A stretch of DNA of 64,000 nucleotides from Collinsella sp. TM10-22 (GCF_003466125.1 NZ_QSOC01000005.1:91030-155029), one strand, 5' to 3'; numbered from the stretch's first letter, positions 25,509 through 35,160 are shown. Translations and numbers: made by a program. The notes: generated from the sequence alone by a model not told the origin.

Positions 25509-25533
25509 CGCCTTTGATGGTGGGGGAGTAGAT

Positions 25534-26772
25534 ATGACAAAAGACGATAGGCGGGCATTCGAGGTGCCCGATCGACTCTTTGAATACGTAAGGGCGGTCG
25601 TTGACAACCGTGCGTTAGCGACGGTGCTGCTCTTTTTGCTGAGTCTGCTGCTCATCGGCATTGACAATATCGTTGGCATCCTGGCAGTTCTACTCATTGG
25701 CATTTTGCTGATTGATCGATTCGAAATCGTTCGCCGCTGTGTGGTGATCGGCGGCGCCGCGTGGACAATTACGTTGGCGATCGGGTCCATGGCGCTTGGC
25801 GGTATTGGCGAGCCCGTATTCTTTGACGCCGGCTTTGTGTTCAACATGCTTGGATTTGTGCTGGCGCTTGCCGTGTGCGTCCTGTTCTTCTGCGGACGCG
25901 CCCTGTACTACCAGGGTTACGAGCAGGGCGAGCTGCACGCAGACCGCGTGATTGCCGCCCGCATTCAGGACCGTCTGATCGATAACCCCGACACATGGGA
26001 CAACATTGACGGCGACTTCCTCGAGGCCGAGGGTGCGCTCAACCGGGCGCGCGATTGCGAGCGTAGGGTTCAACAAGCCCTGCGTGACGAATCCCACCGC
26101 AAAGATGACCTGGTGACGTACCTGGCGCACGACCTGCGCACGCCGCTCGCCAGCGTGGTGGGCTACCTTTCGCTCTTGCAGGAGGCCCCCGATTTGCCGC
26201 TTGAGCAGCGCGCGCGTTTTACGGGCGTGGCAATCGACAAGGCCCACCGGCTCGATGCGCTCATCGAGGAGTTCTTCGACATCACGCGTTTTGATTTCCA
26301 CGATATCGTGCTCACCCGCAGCTACGTCGATTTGGGGCTCTTACTGGCACAGGTGGCCGACGAGTTCTATCCCATTCTCAACGAACAGCATAAAGAAGCC
26401 CAGGTTGATATCTGCGAGGATCTGACGGTGCTCGTGGACGGCGACAAGATGGCTCGCGTATTCAACAACATCATGAAAAACGCTGTTGCCTATAGCTATG
26501 AAGGCTCGATGATCACGATTGAGGCCAGACGTTTGGGTAACGGCGGCGTGCGCGTACGATTTATAAACCAAGGCGATCCGATCCCTGAGCCAAAGCTCAA
26601 GGTGATCTTTGAGAAGTTCTATCGCCTGGATGCGGCGCGTGCGACCAATCGCGGCGGCGCTGGGCTGGGTCTCGCCATCGCCAAGGAGATTGTATGCGCG
26701 CATGGCGGTACCATCGCGTGCGAATCGACGCCCGAGCATACCGTTTTTACCATCGAGCTGCCCGCCGCGTAG
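25534..26772 (+). CDS. VanS-like sensor histidine kinase
   Basis: A 412-aa membrane kinase. Two pairs of hydrophobic segments lie within residues ~28-130 with only short loops, so there is no large extracellular sensor. The phospho-acceptor region DDLVTYLAHDLRTPLASVVGYLSLLQEAP (~190-218) is strikingly of the VanS type. N box FNNIMKNAVAYS and G boxes RGGAGLGLAIAKEIV follow. GGGGGAG precedes the start. Partner of the upstream regulator. Confidence 0.85.
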   Translation: MTKDDRRAFEVPDRLFEYVRAVVDNRALATVLLFLLSLLLIGIDNIVGILAVLLIGILLIDRFEIVRRCVVIGGAAWTITLAIGSMALGGIGEPVFFDAGFVFNMLGFVLALAVCVLFFCGRALYYQGYEQGELHADRVIAARIQDRLIDNPDTWDNIDGDFLEAEGALNRARDCERRVQQALRDESHRKDDLVTYLAHDLRTPLASVVGYLSLLQEAPDLPLEQRARFTGVAIDKAHRLDALIEEFFDITRFDFHDIVLTRSYVDLGLLLAQVADEFYPILNEQHKEAQVDICEDLTVLVDGDKMARVFNNIMKNAVAYSYEGSMITIEARRLGNGGVRVRFINQGDPIPEPKLKVIFEKFYRLDAARATNRGGAGLGLAIAKEIVCAHGGTIACESTPEHTVFTIELPAA

Positions 26773-26875
26773 CGTAGGAGCCCTTACAAACACTTGACAA
26801 TGCGATCACGTGCGTATGAGCCGCGATTCCTACTATCGATACTGCTGGATTGATATCGATATGGAGGTATGCGGT

Positions 26876-27751
26876 ATGACGGCTGCTGCGGCTGTGGAGC
26901 CCACGGAGCTTGAAGAACTCATGGAAGCGCGAGCCGAGGCTGCGCACGAGCGCGAAGTCGGAGACGCGACGCGCCCCACGGCGCAGGACCTTGCCGCCTC
27001 GCCGACGCGCATCGACGTCGAGGGCCTCGATTTGTTCTATGGCGACCACCGCGCACTCAAGGACGTGTCCATCAAGATCCGCGACAAGCAGATCACCTCG
27101 TTTATCGGTCCTTCGGGCTGCGGCAAGTCGACGCTGCTACGTTGTTTTAACCGCATGAACGACGGCATCAAGGACTGTCGCATCGAGGGCAAGATCGCGC
27201 TCGATGGCCAGGATATCCTGGGCGACTACGACATCTGCCGTCTGCGCCAGCGCGTGGGCATGGTGTTCCAGCGCCCTAACCCGTTTCCCATGAGTATTTA
27301 CGACAACGTCGCGTACGGCCCCCGTGGCATGGGCGTGCGCGATCGCGCCGTGCTGGATGAGCTGGTCGAGGATTCTCTTCGTCGAGCCGCTCTGTGGGAT
27401 GAGGTCAAGGACAAGCTCAAGGAGTCGGGGCTGGGCCTTTCGGGCGGACAGCAGCAGCGCCTGTGCATCGCCCGTGCGCTTGCCGTGCAACCCGACATCT
27501 TGCTGATGGACGAGCCCACGAGCGCCCTCGATCCCGTGTCGACGCTGGTGGTGGAGCAGCTTGCCTGCGAGCTCAAGGAGACCTGCACGTTGGTGGTCGT
27601 TACGCACAATATGCAGCAGGCGGCGCGCATCTCCGACTCGGTCGCGTTTTTCTTGCTGGGCGAGCTGGTGGAGCACGCGCCCACCGCTCAGCTCTTCAAA
27701 AATCCGACCGATCCGCGCACAGCGGATTATTTGACGGGACGTTTTGGCTGA
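26876..27751 (+). CDS. pstB: Phosphate ABC transporter ATP-binding protein PstB
   Basis: A 291-aa ABC ATPase with Walker [10 protein letters not shown], PstB-type [19 protein letters not shown], signature [15 protein letters not shown] and Walker [14 protein letters not shown]. The first ~40 residues form an Ala/Glu-rich extension absent from typical PstB. ATG 26876 is chosen for the GGAGG 8 bp before it. The partners pstS, pstC, pstA and phoU are not adjacent; PhoB/PhoR-like genes follow instead. Confidence 0.88.
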   Translation: MTAAAAVEPTELEELMEARAEAAHEREVGDATRPTAQDLAASPTRIDVEGLDLFYGDHRALKDVSIKIRDKQITSFIGPSGCGKSTLLRCFNRMNDGIKDCRIEGKIALDGQDILGDYDICRLRQRVGMVFQRPNPFPMSIYDNVAYGPRGMGVRDRAVLDELVEDSLRRAALWDEVKDKLKESGLGLSGGQQQRLCIARALAVQPDILLMDEPTSALDPVSTLVVEQLACELKETCTLVVVTHNMQQAARISDSVAFFLLGELVEHAPTAQLFKNPTDPRTADYLTGRFG

Positions 27752-27815
27752 TACCATCTCGTAAAGGTACCTTTAGGGTTAAGATGCGGTCATGCCGGCC
27801 GCAAAGGGGTTCAAC

Positions 27816-28544
27816 ATGATCTATTACGTCGAGGACGATGACAACATCAGGGATTTGACGGTCTATGCGCTGCGCAAGCAGGGGATCGAGGCCGAGGGCT
27901 TTTCGTGCGATGGCGAGTTTAAAGCTGCCGTGGCGCGACGGGTGCCCGATGCTGTCCTGCTCGACATCATGCTGCCCGATACCGATGGCCTGGCAATTAT
28001 GCGTCGCCTGCGTGCCGACCGCCTGACGGCGACGGTGCCCATCATGATGCTTACCGCCAAGGACACCGAGCTCGACAAGGTGATGGCGCTCGATGGCGGT
28101 GCCGACGATTACCTGACTAAGCCGTTTTCGCTCATGGAGCTTGCGAGCCGTTGCCGCGCACTGCTGCGTCGCGGCGGCATGGTCAAGCAGGCGAGCGATG
28201 TGCTCAGTGTGGGCGACATCGTGCTCTCGCCCAGCCATCGCGAGGTGACCGTTGCCGGCGAGCCGCTTAAGCTCACCCTGCGCGAGTTCGACCTGCTCGA
28301 GTACCTCATGCGCAAGCCTGGCGTGGTCTTTACCCGCGAGTCGTTGCTGCAGAGCGTGTGGGGCTGGGACTTCGACGGCGGTTCGCGCACCGTTGACGTG
28401 CACGTGCAGACGCTTCGCCAAAAACTGGGCGAGCATGCCAGCGCCATCGAGACCGTGCGCGGCGTGGGCTACCGCTTGGCCGAGCCTTCTGCCGGTGATG
28501 GTGCCGAAGGTGACGACACCGCGGCCACCGCATCGGAGGAGTAA
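27816..28544 (+). CDS. PhoB-like response regulator (OmpR family)
   Basis: A 242-aa protein. The receiver begins MIYYVEDDDNIRDLTVYAL, with the phospho-acceptor in DAVLLDIMLPDTDG and Lys in DDYLTKPFSLMELA. The DNA-binding domain ends LRQKLGEHASAIETVRGVGYRLAE, followed by an acidic/Ala-rich tail. ATG 27816 follows AAAGGGG; ATG 27792 is less well supported. Position after pstB suggests the phosphate-limitation response. Confidence 0.82.
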   Translation: MIYYVEDDDNIRDLTVYALRKQGIEAEGFSCDGEFKAAVARRVPDAVLLDIMLPDTDGLAIMRRLRADRLTATVPIMMLTAKDTELDKVMALDGGADDYLTKPFSLMELASRCRALLRRGGMVKQASDVLSVGDIVLSPSHREVTVAGEPLKLTLREFDLLEYLMRKPGVVFTRESLLQSVWGWDFDGGSRTVDVHVQTLRQKLGEHASAIETVRGVGYRLAEPSAGDGAEGDDTAATASEE

Positions 28545-28547
28545 CCC

Positions 28548-29972
28548 GTGGTCTTCGCCCCCCAGGGAAAACAAACGCTGTCGCACCGCGTTTTTGTGAC
28601 GATCTTTGTCTGCGCCATGGCGGTTATCGTGGCGTTTACGGTGCTGGGTGCGTTTTTTTTGCAAAACACCTTGGCGGATGCCACGAGTGCCAATCTAGCG
28701 CAGGAAACCGAGCTCATTGCTGCCGCCCTCGACGAGCAGCAGGAGCCCATCCCGTTCTTGCGTAGCCTCGATCGCGAGGACTTGCGCATCACGCTGATTA
28801 ACAAGGATGGATCGGTTGCCTACGACAACGAGGCATCGCCTTCCACACTGCCCAACCATGGCGATCGCCCCGAGGTCATCGAGGCCTTTGAGAGTGGTTT
28901 GGGTTCCGCGGAGCGCGCAAGCTCTACGCTCGACGAGATTATGCTGTATCGCGCCGTCGCCCTTGATAACGGCCAGGTTGTCCGCTTGGCGCAGGCCCAG
29001 CCTGGCGTTGCGGCGATTTTGCTGTCGATGGTGGCGCCGATGCTGCTTATCGCAGCAGCGGGTGCGGTACTCTCGTTTTTCATGGCGCGCCGCGAGTCCC
29101 GTGCCATCATCGCGCCGTTGCAAGAGGTGGATTTGGACCACCCGCGCCGTAGCTATGAGCACGCCTATGCCGAGATGGTCCCCATGCTTGAGCGTATCGA
29201 GTCGCAGCGCCAGGAACTCAAGCGCCAAATGGCGGTGCTAGCGGACAACGACCGTATGCGCCGCGAATTCACGGCGAATATCACCCATGAGCTCAAGACG
29301 CCGCTTACGGCGATTTCGGGCTATGCCGAGCTCATCGCAAACGGCATGGTCGAGGGCGAGGACGACCTGCGCAACTTTGGCGGTCGCATCTATCGTGAGG
29401 CGGGCCGCTTGGCAGCGCTTGTCAACGACATCCTTACGCTGTCTAACTTGGACGAGGCCGAGCGTGCAACTGAGGGCGAGGCGGTGCCCATTGGGTCCAC
29501 GGAGCCTATTGAGCTCTCGCGTGCCATCTACGCGGTTGAGCAGCGTCTTGAACAGGTCGCCCGTCAGGCGAATGTGACGATAAGTCATGAGACCAAGCCC
29601 GTGGTCGTCGAAGGCGTGTCGCGCTTGATTGACGAGCTCATCTATAATCTGGCAAGCAACGCCATCCGCTACAATCGACCCGGCGGTACGGTTACGCTGC
29701 AGTGCGGCACCAACGACGAAGGCCATCCGTTCCTCGCGGTCGTCGACACGGGAATCGGTATCGCGCCTGAAGAACAGGGCAAGGTATTTGAGCGGTTCTA
29801 TCGCGTGGACAAGAGTAGGTCCAAGGCACGCGGCGGAACCGGTCTGGGGCTTGCCATTGTCAAGCATGCGGCCCTGTATCATCACGCCACGCTCGATCTG
29901 TCGAGCGCGTTGGGCGTGGGAACCACCATTACGGTGACGTTTCCCATACAGCAGGACGAGCCATTCGCATAG
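28548..29972 (+). CDS. PhoR-like sensor histidine kinase
   Basis: A 474-aa kinase starting at GTG 28548, 3 bp after the regulator. Transmembrane helices lie near residues 14-40 and 160-182, enclosing a ~120-residue extracytoplasmic sensor. The HisKA segment MRREFTANITHELKTPLTAISGYAELIANG (~240-268), N box LIYNLASNAIRYN and G boxes VDTGIGIAPEEQGKVFERFYRVDKSRS and GGTGLGLAIVKH follow. Pairing with pstB and the PhoB-like gene supports the PhoR role. Confidence 0.82.
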   Translation: MVFAPQGKQTLSHRVFVTIFVCAMAVIVAFTVLGAFFLQNTLADATSANLAQETELIAAALDEQQEPIPFLRSLDREDLRITLINKDGSVAYDNEASPSTLPNHGDRPEVIEAFESGLGSAERASSTLDEIMLYRAVALDNGQVVRLAQAQPGVAAILLSMVAPMLLIAAAGAVLSFFMARRESRAIIAPLQEVDLDHPRRSYEHAYAEMVPMLERIESQRQELKRQMAVLADNDRMRREFTANITHELKTPLTAISGYAELIANGMVEGEDDLRNFGGRIYREAGRLAALVNDILTLSNLDEAERATEGEAVPIGSTEPIELSRAIYAVEQRLEQVARQANVTISHETKPVVVEGVSRLIDELIYNLASNAIRYNRPGGTVTLQCGTNDEGHPFLAVVDTGIGIAPEEQGKVFERFYRVDKSRSKARGGTGLGLAIVKHAALYHHATLDLSSALGVGTTITVTFPIQQDEPFA

Positions 29973-29998
29973 CGATACAACATAGATATTGATGTAGA

Positions 29999-30034
29999 CG
30001 CCGCATTTGACTTTCGGGTGCGGCGTTGTTGTGC
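29999..30034 (+). terminator. Terminator of the PhoB/PhoR-like operon
   Basis: ACGCCGCA (29999-30006), 13-nt loop, TGCGGCGT (30020-30027), then TGTTGTG. Confidence 0.7.
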
Positions 30035-30091
30035 AATTTTACGATTGCTTCCGACATTTTTACAGGAGAGCCTGTTTCTTATGTATAGAGT

Positions 30092-30120
30092 TTGGTCTCG
30101 GTAAAAAGATGCGATAACAT
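30092..30120 (+). promoter_or_regulatory. Promoter of the Wzz/BY-kinase operon
   Basis: TTGGTC (30092-30097), 17 bases, TAACAT (30115-30120), 47 bp before the first ATG. Confidence 0.55.
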
Positions 30121-30167
30121 ACGGACAGTTTTGTCAATCCGAACTGGGGAAATGAAAGGCAAGCTGC

Positions 30168-30824
30168 ATGACCCTTCTCGAACTGTTCCAGCTGCTCAAA
30201 AAGCACCTTCAGCTGGTCATCGCCCTTCCGGTGGTCTGCGCGATCGCCATGGGCATCGTGTCCTTCGCCGCGATGGACAACACCTACACCGCGACGACGA
30301 GCATGTACATTCTCGCCAAGACCGACGATAGCGGTCAGATGAGCTACAACGATCTCTCGGCGAGCCAGATGCTTTCCAACGATATCGCCACGCTGCTGGA
30401 TAGCGATAGCGTTAAGAGCGGCGCAGCCAATGAACTGGGCCTCACCGATCTGGATGACTACAAGGTGTCTGTTTCCTCCGAGACCACCACGCGTGTCATT
30501 ACGCTTTCGGTTACCGGCACCGATGCCAAGGAGACGGCTAAGGTCGCAAAGGCCATGGCCAGCTCGGTGAGTACGGTCGCTCAGAACGTCGGCGCTGCCC
30601 AGAGCATCAACGTTATCGACGAGGCTAAGACCCCCGAAGCCCCCAGTGGCCCCAAGCGCGCGCTGTATATTGCCGTCGCGTTCCTCGCCGGTATCTTTAT
30701 CGCAGTTGCCTATGTCGTTTTGGCAGACATGCTCAACACCCGCATCCGCGGTGCCGAAGAGGCAGAAGAGCTCCTGGGCATTCCCGTTGTTGGCCGAATT
30801 CCGGCTATGAAAGGTGGTAAATAG
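30168..30824 (+). CDS. Wzz/YveK-type polysaccharide chain-length or BY-kinase adaptor protein
   Basis: A 218-aa membrane protein with transmembrane helices at residues ~18-38 and ~165-187 enclosing a Wzz domain (YTATTSMYILAKTDDSG...). A Pro-containing segment (EAPSGPKRALYIAVAFLAG) precedes the second helix. The short cytoplasmic C terminus (EEAEELLGIPVVGRIPAMKG) normally activates a partner tyrosine kinase, which is the next gene. It controls capsule or exopolysaccharide length in this family. Confidence 0.85.
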   Translation: MTLLELFQLLKKHLQLVIALPVVCAIAMGIVSFAAMDNTYTATTSMYILAKTDDSGQMSYNDLSASQMLSNDIATLLDSDSVKSGAANELGLTDLDDYKVSVSSETTTRVITLSVTGTDAKETAKVAKAMASSVSTVAQNVGAAQSINVIDEAKTPEAPSGPKRALYIAVAFLAGIFIAVAYVVLADMLNTRIRGAEEAEELLGIPVVGRIPAMKGGK

Positions 30825-30826
30825 GC

Positions 30827-31564
30827 ATGGCTAAGGCAAAGAACACCGATAAGCTCGTTGTACAGAATGCCGCCAAGACCCTTCTGGCCAACATCCGCTT
30901 TGCGAGCGTGGACGACCCCATTCGCACCATCACCGTTACCTCCTCGATTCCCAACGAGGGCAAGTCTACGGTTTCCATCAACCTTGCCCAGGCTATCGCC
31001 ACCAGCGGCAAGAGCGTCCTGCTGGTCGAGGCCGATATGCGCCGCAGGTCCCTTGCCGATATGCTCGGCGTCCGCTCCCGCGGCGGACTCTATGCAGTCC
31101 TTTCCGAGCAGGTTTCTATTGACCAGGCGATTGTCGAGACGGGTCAGAAGAACTTCTACTTCCTCGATGCCGAGCCGCATATTCCCAATCCTGCCGACAT
31201 CATCGTCTCTCACCGCTTTGCCAAGCTGGTAAAGGCACTGTCCTCCAAGTTCCAGTACGTCATCTTTGATGCTCCCCCGGTCGGCACCTTCATCGATGCT
31301 GCCGAGATCGCAAGTCTGACCGACGGTGCGCTTTTTGTCGTGCGTGAGGATTTCACCAAGCGCGAGGAGGCGCTCAACGCCATCGGTCAGCTTAAGAAGT
31401 CCGAGAAGGTCAAGCTCATCGGTACCGTTATGAACTACTGCGAGACCGAGACCAGCGAGTACTACTACTCCTACTACACCAAGGACGGTAAGAAGGTGAA
31501 GAAGGGCTCCGACGATCAGGGGACTTCCAAAAAGGGCATCTTCACCAACCGAGCAAACGTTTAG
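30827..31564 (+). CDS. Bacterial tyrosine kinase (CpsD/CapB type)
   Basis: A 245-aa P-loop BY-kinase. Walker A is SSIPNEGKSTVSINLA (~40-55), Walker A' LLVEADMRRRSLA, Walker B YVIFDAPPVGT. A C-terminal tyrosine cluster (EYYYSYYTKDGKK) is the autophosphorylation site typical of the family. It lies 2 bp after its membrane adaptor and 17 bp before the phosphatase. Confidence 0.88.
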   Translation: MAKAKNTDKLVVQNAAKTLLANIRFASVDDPIRTITVTSSIPNEGKSTVSINLAQAIATSGKSVLLVEADMRRRSLADMLGVRSRGGLYAVLSEQVSIDQAIVETGQKNFYFLDAEPHIPNPADIIVSHRFAKLVKALSSKFQYVIFDAPPVGTFIDAAEIASLTDGALFVVREDFTKREEALNAIGQLKKSEKVKLIGTVMNYCETETSEYYYSYYTKDGKKVKKGSDDQGTSKKGIFTNRANV

Positions 31565-31581
31565 TTGATTAAGGCTGACCT

Positions 31582-32232
31582 ATGCGTGACATTCATTGCC
31601 ATATCTTGCCGGGTGTAGACGACGGCGCCGCCGATCTCGATGAGAGCTTGGCGATGCTCGAGGCTGCCAAGCGGGCCGGTGTAACCAGAATCGTTTGCAC
31701 TCCTCACTGCCGTGATCCCTATTTTGATTACGACAAGATGTGGGATGCCTTTGAGCTGCTGCGTGATAACGCTGACGGTTTTCCGCTCCAGATGGGCTTC
31801 GAGGTCAACCATCGAAAGCTCGTTGAGCTTGGTATCGATGCCGCGGAGCACTTGCATTTCGATGGGACCAACGAGTTTCTGCTCGAACTTTCGACGCATG
31901 CCGATGCGTATGCGTTTAGAGAGTACGAGAACACGATTTACGATTTGCAGTGCCGTGGCTACCAGGTGATCATCGCTCATCCTGAGCGCTATCGTGCGGT
32001 TCAAAAGGATGTAAGCGTGGCGGAGCGTCTGGTCGATATGGGCTGCAAGCTGCAGGCTTCGGCGGACTTTATTGCCGGCGGTCGCTTTGGTCGCGAGAAA
32101 AAGCCGGCACAGCGCCTGTTCGATCAGAACCTGTACAGCTTCATCGCGAGCGATGCCCATAACGTGGGTCATTACGACTGCCTGGCGAAGGCTCGCGCGA
32201 AGTTTAGTGTGCGCGGAGCTCATTTTCGCTAA
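31582..32232 (+). CDS. Protein-tyrosine phosphatase, PHP family (CpsB/YwqE)
   Basis: A 216-aa metal-dependent phosphatase beginning MRDIHCHILPGVDDGAADLDESLAML, the HxH and PGVDDG signature of CpsB. Further metal-binding His occur in CTPHCRDP, IIAHPERY and ASDAHN. It dephosphorylates the partner BY-kinase. No glycosyltransferases follow, so the polysaccharide genes these three control must lie elsewhere. Confidence 0.88.
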   Translation: MRDIHCHILPGVDDGAADLDESLAMLEAAKRAGVTRIVCTPHCRDPYFDYDKMWDAFELLRDNADGFPLQMGFEVNHRKLVELGIDAAEHLHFDGTNEFLLELSTHADAYAFREYENTIYDLQCRGYQVIIAHPERYRAVQKDVSVAERLVDMGCKLQASADFIAGGRFGREKKPAQRLFDQNLYSFIASDAHNVGHYDCLAKARAKFSVRGAHFR

Positions 32233-32271
32233 TATCTGTCCCTAACGTTCGCATTGAATAAAAGGGCAGCC

Positions 32272-32772
32272 ATGGATATCCAACTTAAGACGGGATGCTT
32301 TGATGACGCGGCGTTGGTGCGCCGCGTCGTTTTTATGGACGAGCAGGGCTACGAGAATGAGTTCGACGCTATCGACGAGGATCAGAACTGCATTCATGTG
32401 ACGCTCTATGTAGACGGCGAGCTTGCCGGTTGCTCGCGCGTGTTTCCCGAAGAGCTTGAGCGCGTGGCTGACGCAGAGGCCCCGGTGTTGCCGGCATGCG
32501 ACATGGACGAAGGCGTTTCGGCGGGGGAGACCTACATTATGGGGCGCGTCGCCGTGCTGCCGGCTATGCGTCGTCGCGGACTGGCGAGTGCGATCGTCGA
32601 GGCCAGTGCTTCGTGTGCACGCGATGCCGGCGCTAAGCTTATTAAGCTGCATGCGCAGGAATACGTGTTGCCGCTCTATGCAAAGGCGGGCTACACGCAA
32701 ATTGTCCCGGTAGATTACGAAGACGAGGGCCAGCCCCATGTCTGGATGGCCAAGCGCGTAGATGGCAGATAG
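32272..32772 (+). CDS. GNAT family N-acetyltransferase
   Basis: A 166-aa acetyltransferase. The acetyl-CoA site is in YIMGRVAVLPAMRRRGLASAIVEAS (~85-109), followed by LIKLHAQEYVLPLYAKAGYTQI, typical of the ElaA-like branch. ATG 32272 follows AAAGGG; an in-frame TTG at 32254 is rejected. Substrate unknown. Confidence 0.82.
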   Translation: MDIQLKTGCFDDAALVRRVVFMDEQGYENEFDAIDEDQNCIHVTLYVDGELAGCSRVFPEELERVADAEAPVLPACDMDEGVSAGETYIMGRVAVLPAMRRRGLASAIVEASASCARDAGAKLIKLHAQEYVLPLYAKAGYTQIVPVDYEDEGQPHVWMAKRVDGR

Positions 32773-32974
32773 GGACGTTCCTTTTCTGCCGGCAGTTGGG
32801 GACACTCCTTGGCAATTGGCGCATTGGAACGCTCGGACATACAGTTTTTCGATACCGTGTGTATATATGCGCGCTAATGGGTTATAAAATCTAAGTCTGA
32901 ACATAGCAGGTCTGCGATGCGGCTCGGGCAACCGGGCCGTTTTTGCGGACGGGGGTAGCGCGAAAGGACTGCAC

Positions 32975-34999
32975 ATGCGTCAATTTAAGACCGAGAGCAA
33001 AAAACTGCTCGACCTCATGATCAACTCCATCTACACCAATAAGGAAATCTTCCTGCGCGAGCTTATCTCTAACGCGAGCGACGCCGTTGACAAGCTCAAC
33101 TTTAAGAGCCTGCAGGATCCGAGCGTCAAGCTCGACCAGGGCGACTTGGCTATTCGCGTCTCCTTTGATAAAGATGCCCGCACCATTACCATCTCGGATA
33201 ACGGCATTGGCATGACCGCCGAGGAGCTCGAGCGCAATCTGGGCACCATCGCCCATTCCGGCTCCGAGGAGTTTAAGACCGAGAACGCCGAGCAGCAGGG
33301 CTCCGATGTCGATATCATCGGTCAGTTTGGCGTGGGCTTCTACTCTGCCTTTATGGTTGCCAGCCATGTGAAGGTGGTCAGCCGCGCCTATGGCGAGGAC
33401 ACCGCTCACGTGTGGGAGTCTGATGGTCTTGAGGGTTACACCATCGAAGACGGCGAGCGCGCCGAGCACGGTACCGATGTCGTCCTGACGCTGCGCGAGA
33501 ACGAGAAGCTCGACGCCGACGGCGAGGCCGAGACCTACGATCGCTTCCTGACCGAGTGGGGCCTCAAGAGCCTGATTCAGCAGTACAGCAACTATGTGCG
33601 TTACCCGATCCAGATGATGGTGTCCAAGAGCCGCCAGAAGCCCAAGCCCGAGGATGCTGGCGACGATTATAAGCCCGAGTACGAGGACTACCAGGAGCTC
33701 GAGACCGTCAACTCCATGACGCCGATCTGGAAAAAGCGCAGCCCCGACGTTGAGCAGAAGGATTACAACGAGTTCTACAAGTCCACGTTCCACGACTTTG
33801 ACGATCCGGCACGCACTATCAGCTTCCATGCCGAGGGTACGCTCGAGTACGACGCCCTGCTGTTTGTGCCGGGCCGCGCCCCGTTCGATCTGTACAGCAA
33901 GGACTACGAGAAGGGCCTGGCGCTCTACAGCTCCAACGTGCTGATTATGGAGAAGTGCGACGACCTGCTGCCCGACTACTACAACTTTGTCCGTGGCGTT
34001 GTGGATTCTGCCGACGTGTCGCTCAACATCTCGCGTGAGACACTGCAGCAGAACCGTCAACTCAAGGCCATCGCCAAGCGTGTCGAGAAGAAGATCACCG
34101 CCGACCTTGAGGATATGCGCGACAACGACCGCGAGGCCTACGAGAAGTTCTTCGAAAACTTTGGCCGCGGTCTTAAGTACGGCATCTACTCGAGCTATGG
34201 CATGAAGGCCGATGAGCTCGCCGACCTGTTGCTGTTCTGGTCTGCCAAGGAACAGAAGATGATTACCCTGGCCGAGTATGCCAAGGGCATGCCCGAGGAT
34301 CAGAAGGCCATCTACTACGCCGCCGGCGACTCGCGTGAGCGCTTGGCCAAGATGCCCGTGGTAAAGGGCGTGCTCGACCGCGGCTATGACGTGCTGCTGC
34401 TGACGCAGGATGTGGACGAGTTCACGTTCCAGGCCATGCGTGAGTACGTGGCGCGCGATATGCCCAAGATCTATGAGGACGATGCTGCTCGCGAGGCTGC
34501 CGAGAAGGCCGTTGCCGACGGTGCCGAGCCCGAGGTCGAGGATCGTCACCTGGAGCTCAAGAACGTCGCTACCGGCGATCTTGACTTGGCAACCGAGGAT
34601 GAGAAGAAGGAGGCCGAGGACGCTACCAAGGAGAACGAGGACCTCTTTGGCGCTATGAAGGAGGCACTCGGCGACAAGGTCGAGAAGGTTGCCGTTTCTG
34701 CGCGCCTGACCGATGCCCCCGCGTGCATCACCACCGAGGGCCCGCTTTCGCTCGAGATGGAGAAGGTGCTCCAGAAGGGTCCCGAGGGCGCGCCCGACGG
34801 CATGCCCAAGAGCCAGCGCGTGCTCGAGCTCAACGCCAAGCACCCGGTCTTTGCCAAGCTCGTTGCTGCTCAGAAGGCAGGCGATGCCGACAAGATCAAG
34901 CAGTACTCCGGTCTGCTCTACGATCAGGCCCTGCTGGTCGAGGGCATTCTGCCCGAGGACCCCGTGGCCTTCGCCGCAGCTGTCTGCGACCTGATGTAA
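32975..34999 (+). CDS. htpG: Chaperone HtpG (Hsp90)
   Basis: A 674-aa dimeric ATP-dependent chaperone. The GHKL nucleotide site has LRELISNASDAVDKL (~29-43), DNGIGMT (~77) and GQFGVGFYSAFMV (~115). Middle-domain segments (SFHAEGTLEYDALLFVPGRAPFDL, RETLQQNRQLKAI) and a C-terminal dimerisation region with an Asp/Glu/Lys-rich stretch (~540-560) follow. The longer acidic insert is the only oddity. A strong terminator is at 35119. Confidence 0.96.
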   Translation: MRQFKTESKKLLDLMINSIYTNKEIFLRELISNASDAVDKLNFKSLQDPSVKLDQGDLAIRVSFDKDARTITISDNGIGMTAEELERNLGTIAHSGSEEFKTENAEQQGSDVDIIGQFGVGFYSAFMVASHVKVVSRAYGEDTAHVWESDGLEGYTIEDGERAEHGTDVVLTLRENEKLDADGEAETYDRFLTEWGLKSLIQQYSNYVRYPIQMMVSKSRQKPKPEDAGDDYKPEYEDYQELETVNSMTPIWKKRSPDVEQKDYNEFYKSTFHDFDDPARTISFHAEGTLEYDALLFVPGRAPFDLYSKDYEKGLALYSSNVLIMEKCDDLLPDYYNFVRGVVDSADVSLNISRETLQQNRQLKAIAKRVEKKITADLEDMRDNDREAYEKFFENFGRGLKYGIYSSYGMKADELADLLLFWSAKEQKMITLAEYAKGMPEDQKAIYYAAGDSRERLAKMPVVKGVLDRGYDVLLLTQDVDEFTFQAMREYVARDMPKIYEDDAAREAAEKAVADGAEPEVEDRHLELKNVATGDLDLATEDEKKEAEDATKENEDLFGAMKEALGDKVEKVAVSARLTDAPACITTEGPLSLEMEKVLQKGPEGAPDGMPKSQRVLELNAKHPVFAKLVAAQKAGDADKIKQYSGLLYDQALLVEGILPEDPVAFAAAVCDLM

Positions 35000-35003
35000 C
35001 TTA

Positions 35004-35031
35004 GTTACGCCGTTCTACCGAACGGCGTAAC
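35004..35031. repeat. 12-bp perfect hairpin after htpG
   Basis: GTTACGCCGTTC, loop TACC, GAACGGCGTAAC. It shares the CGCCGTTC-loop-GAACGGCG core with the repeats at 35053 and 40502. Confidence 0.7.
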
Positions 35032-35052
35032 GGCTCGACGCTGCCCTTCGTT

Positions 35053-35092
35053 CCGCCGTTCTAACGAACGGCGGACCAGCCGACGCTGCGCG
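35053..35092 (+). repeat. 40-bp hairpin repeat, left copy flanking the YhgE/Pip pair
   Basis: Hairpin CCGCCGTTC-TAAC-GAACGGCGG followed by ACCAGCCGACGCTGCGCG. The reverse complement of 40502-40541 matches this 40-mer at 38 of 40 positions, in inverted orientation across the two YhgE/Pip genes. Confidence 0.8.
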
Positions 35093-35118
35093 GGCACCAG
35101 AGCGACAACTTGTCATTC

Positions 35119-35160
35119 AAAGAGGACGGCATGACCAGAAGGTCTATGCCGTCCTCTTTT
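35119..35160 (+). terminator. Terminator of htpG
   Basis: AAAGAGGACGGCAT (35119-35132) pairs with ATGCCGTCCTCTTT (35146-35159); the loop extends the stem with GACC-AGAA-GGTC. Flanking sequences (CACCAGAGCGAC and GTTCGCTCTGGTG) form an outer imperfect arm. Confidence 0.8.
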
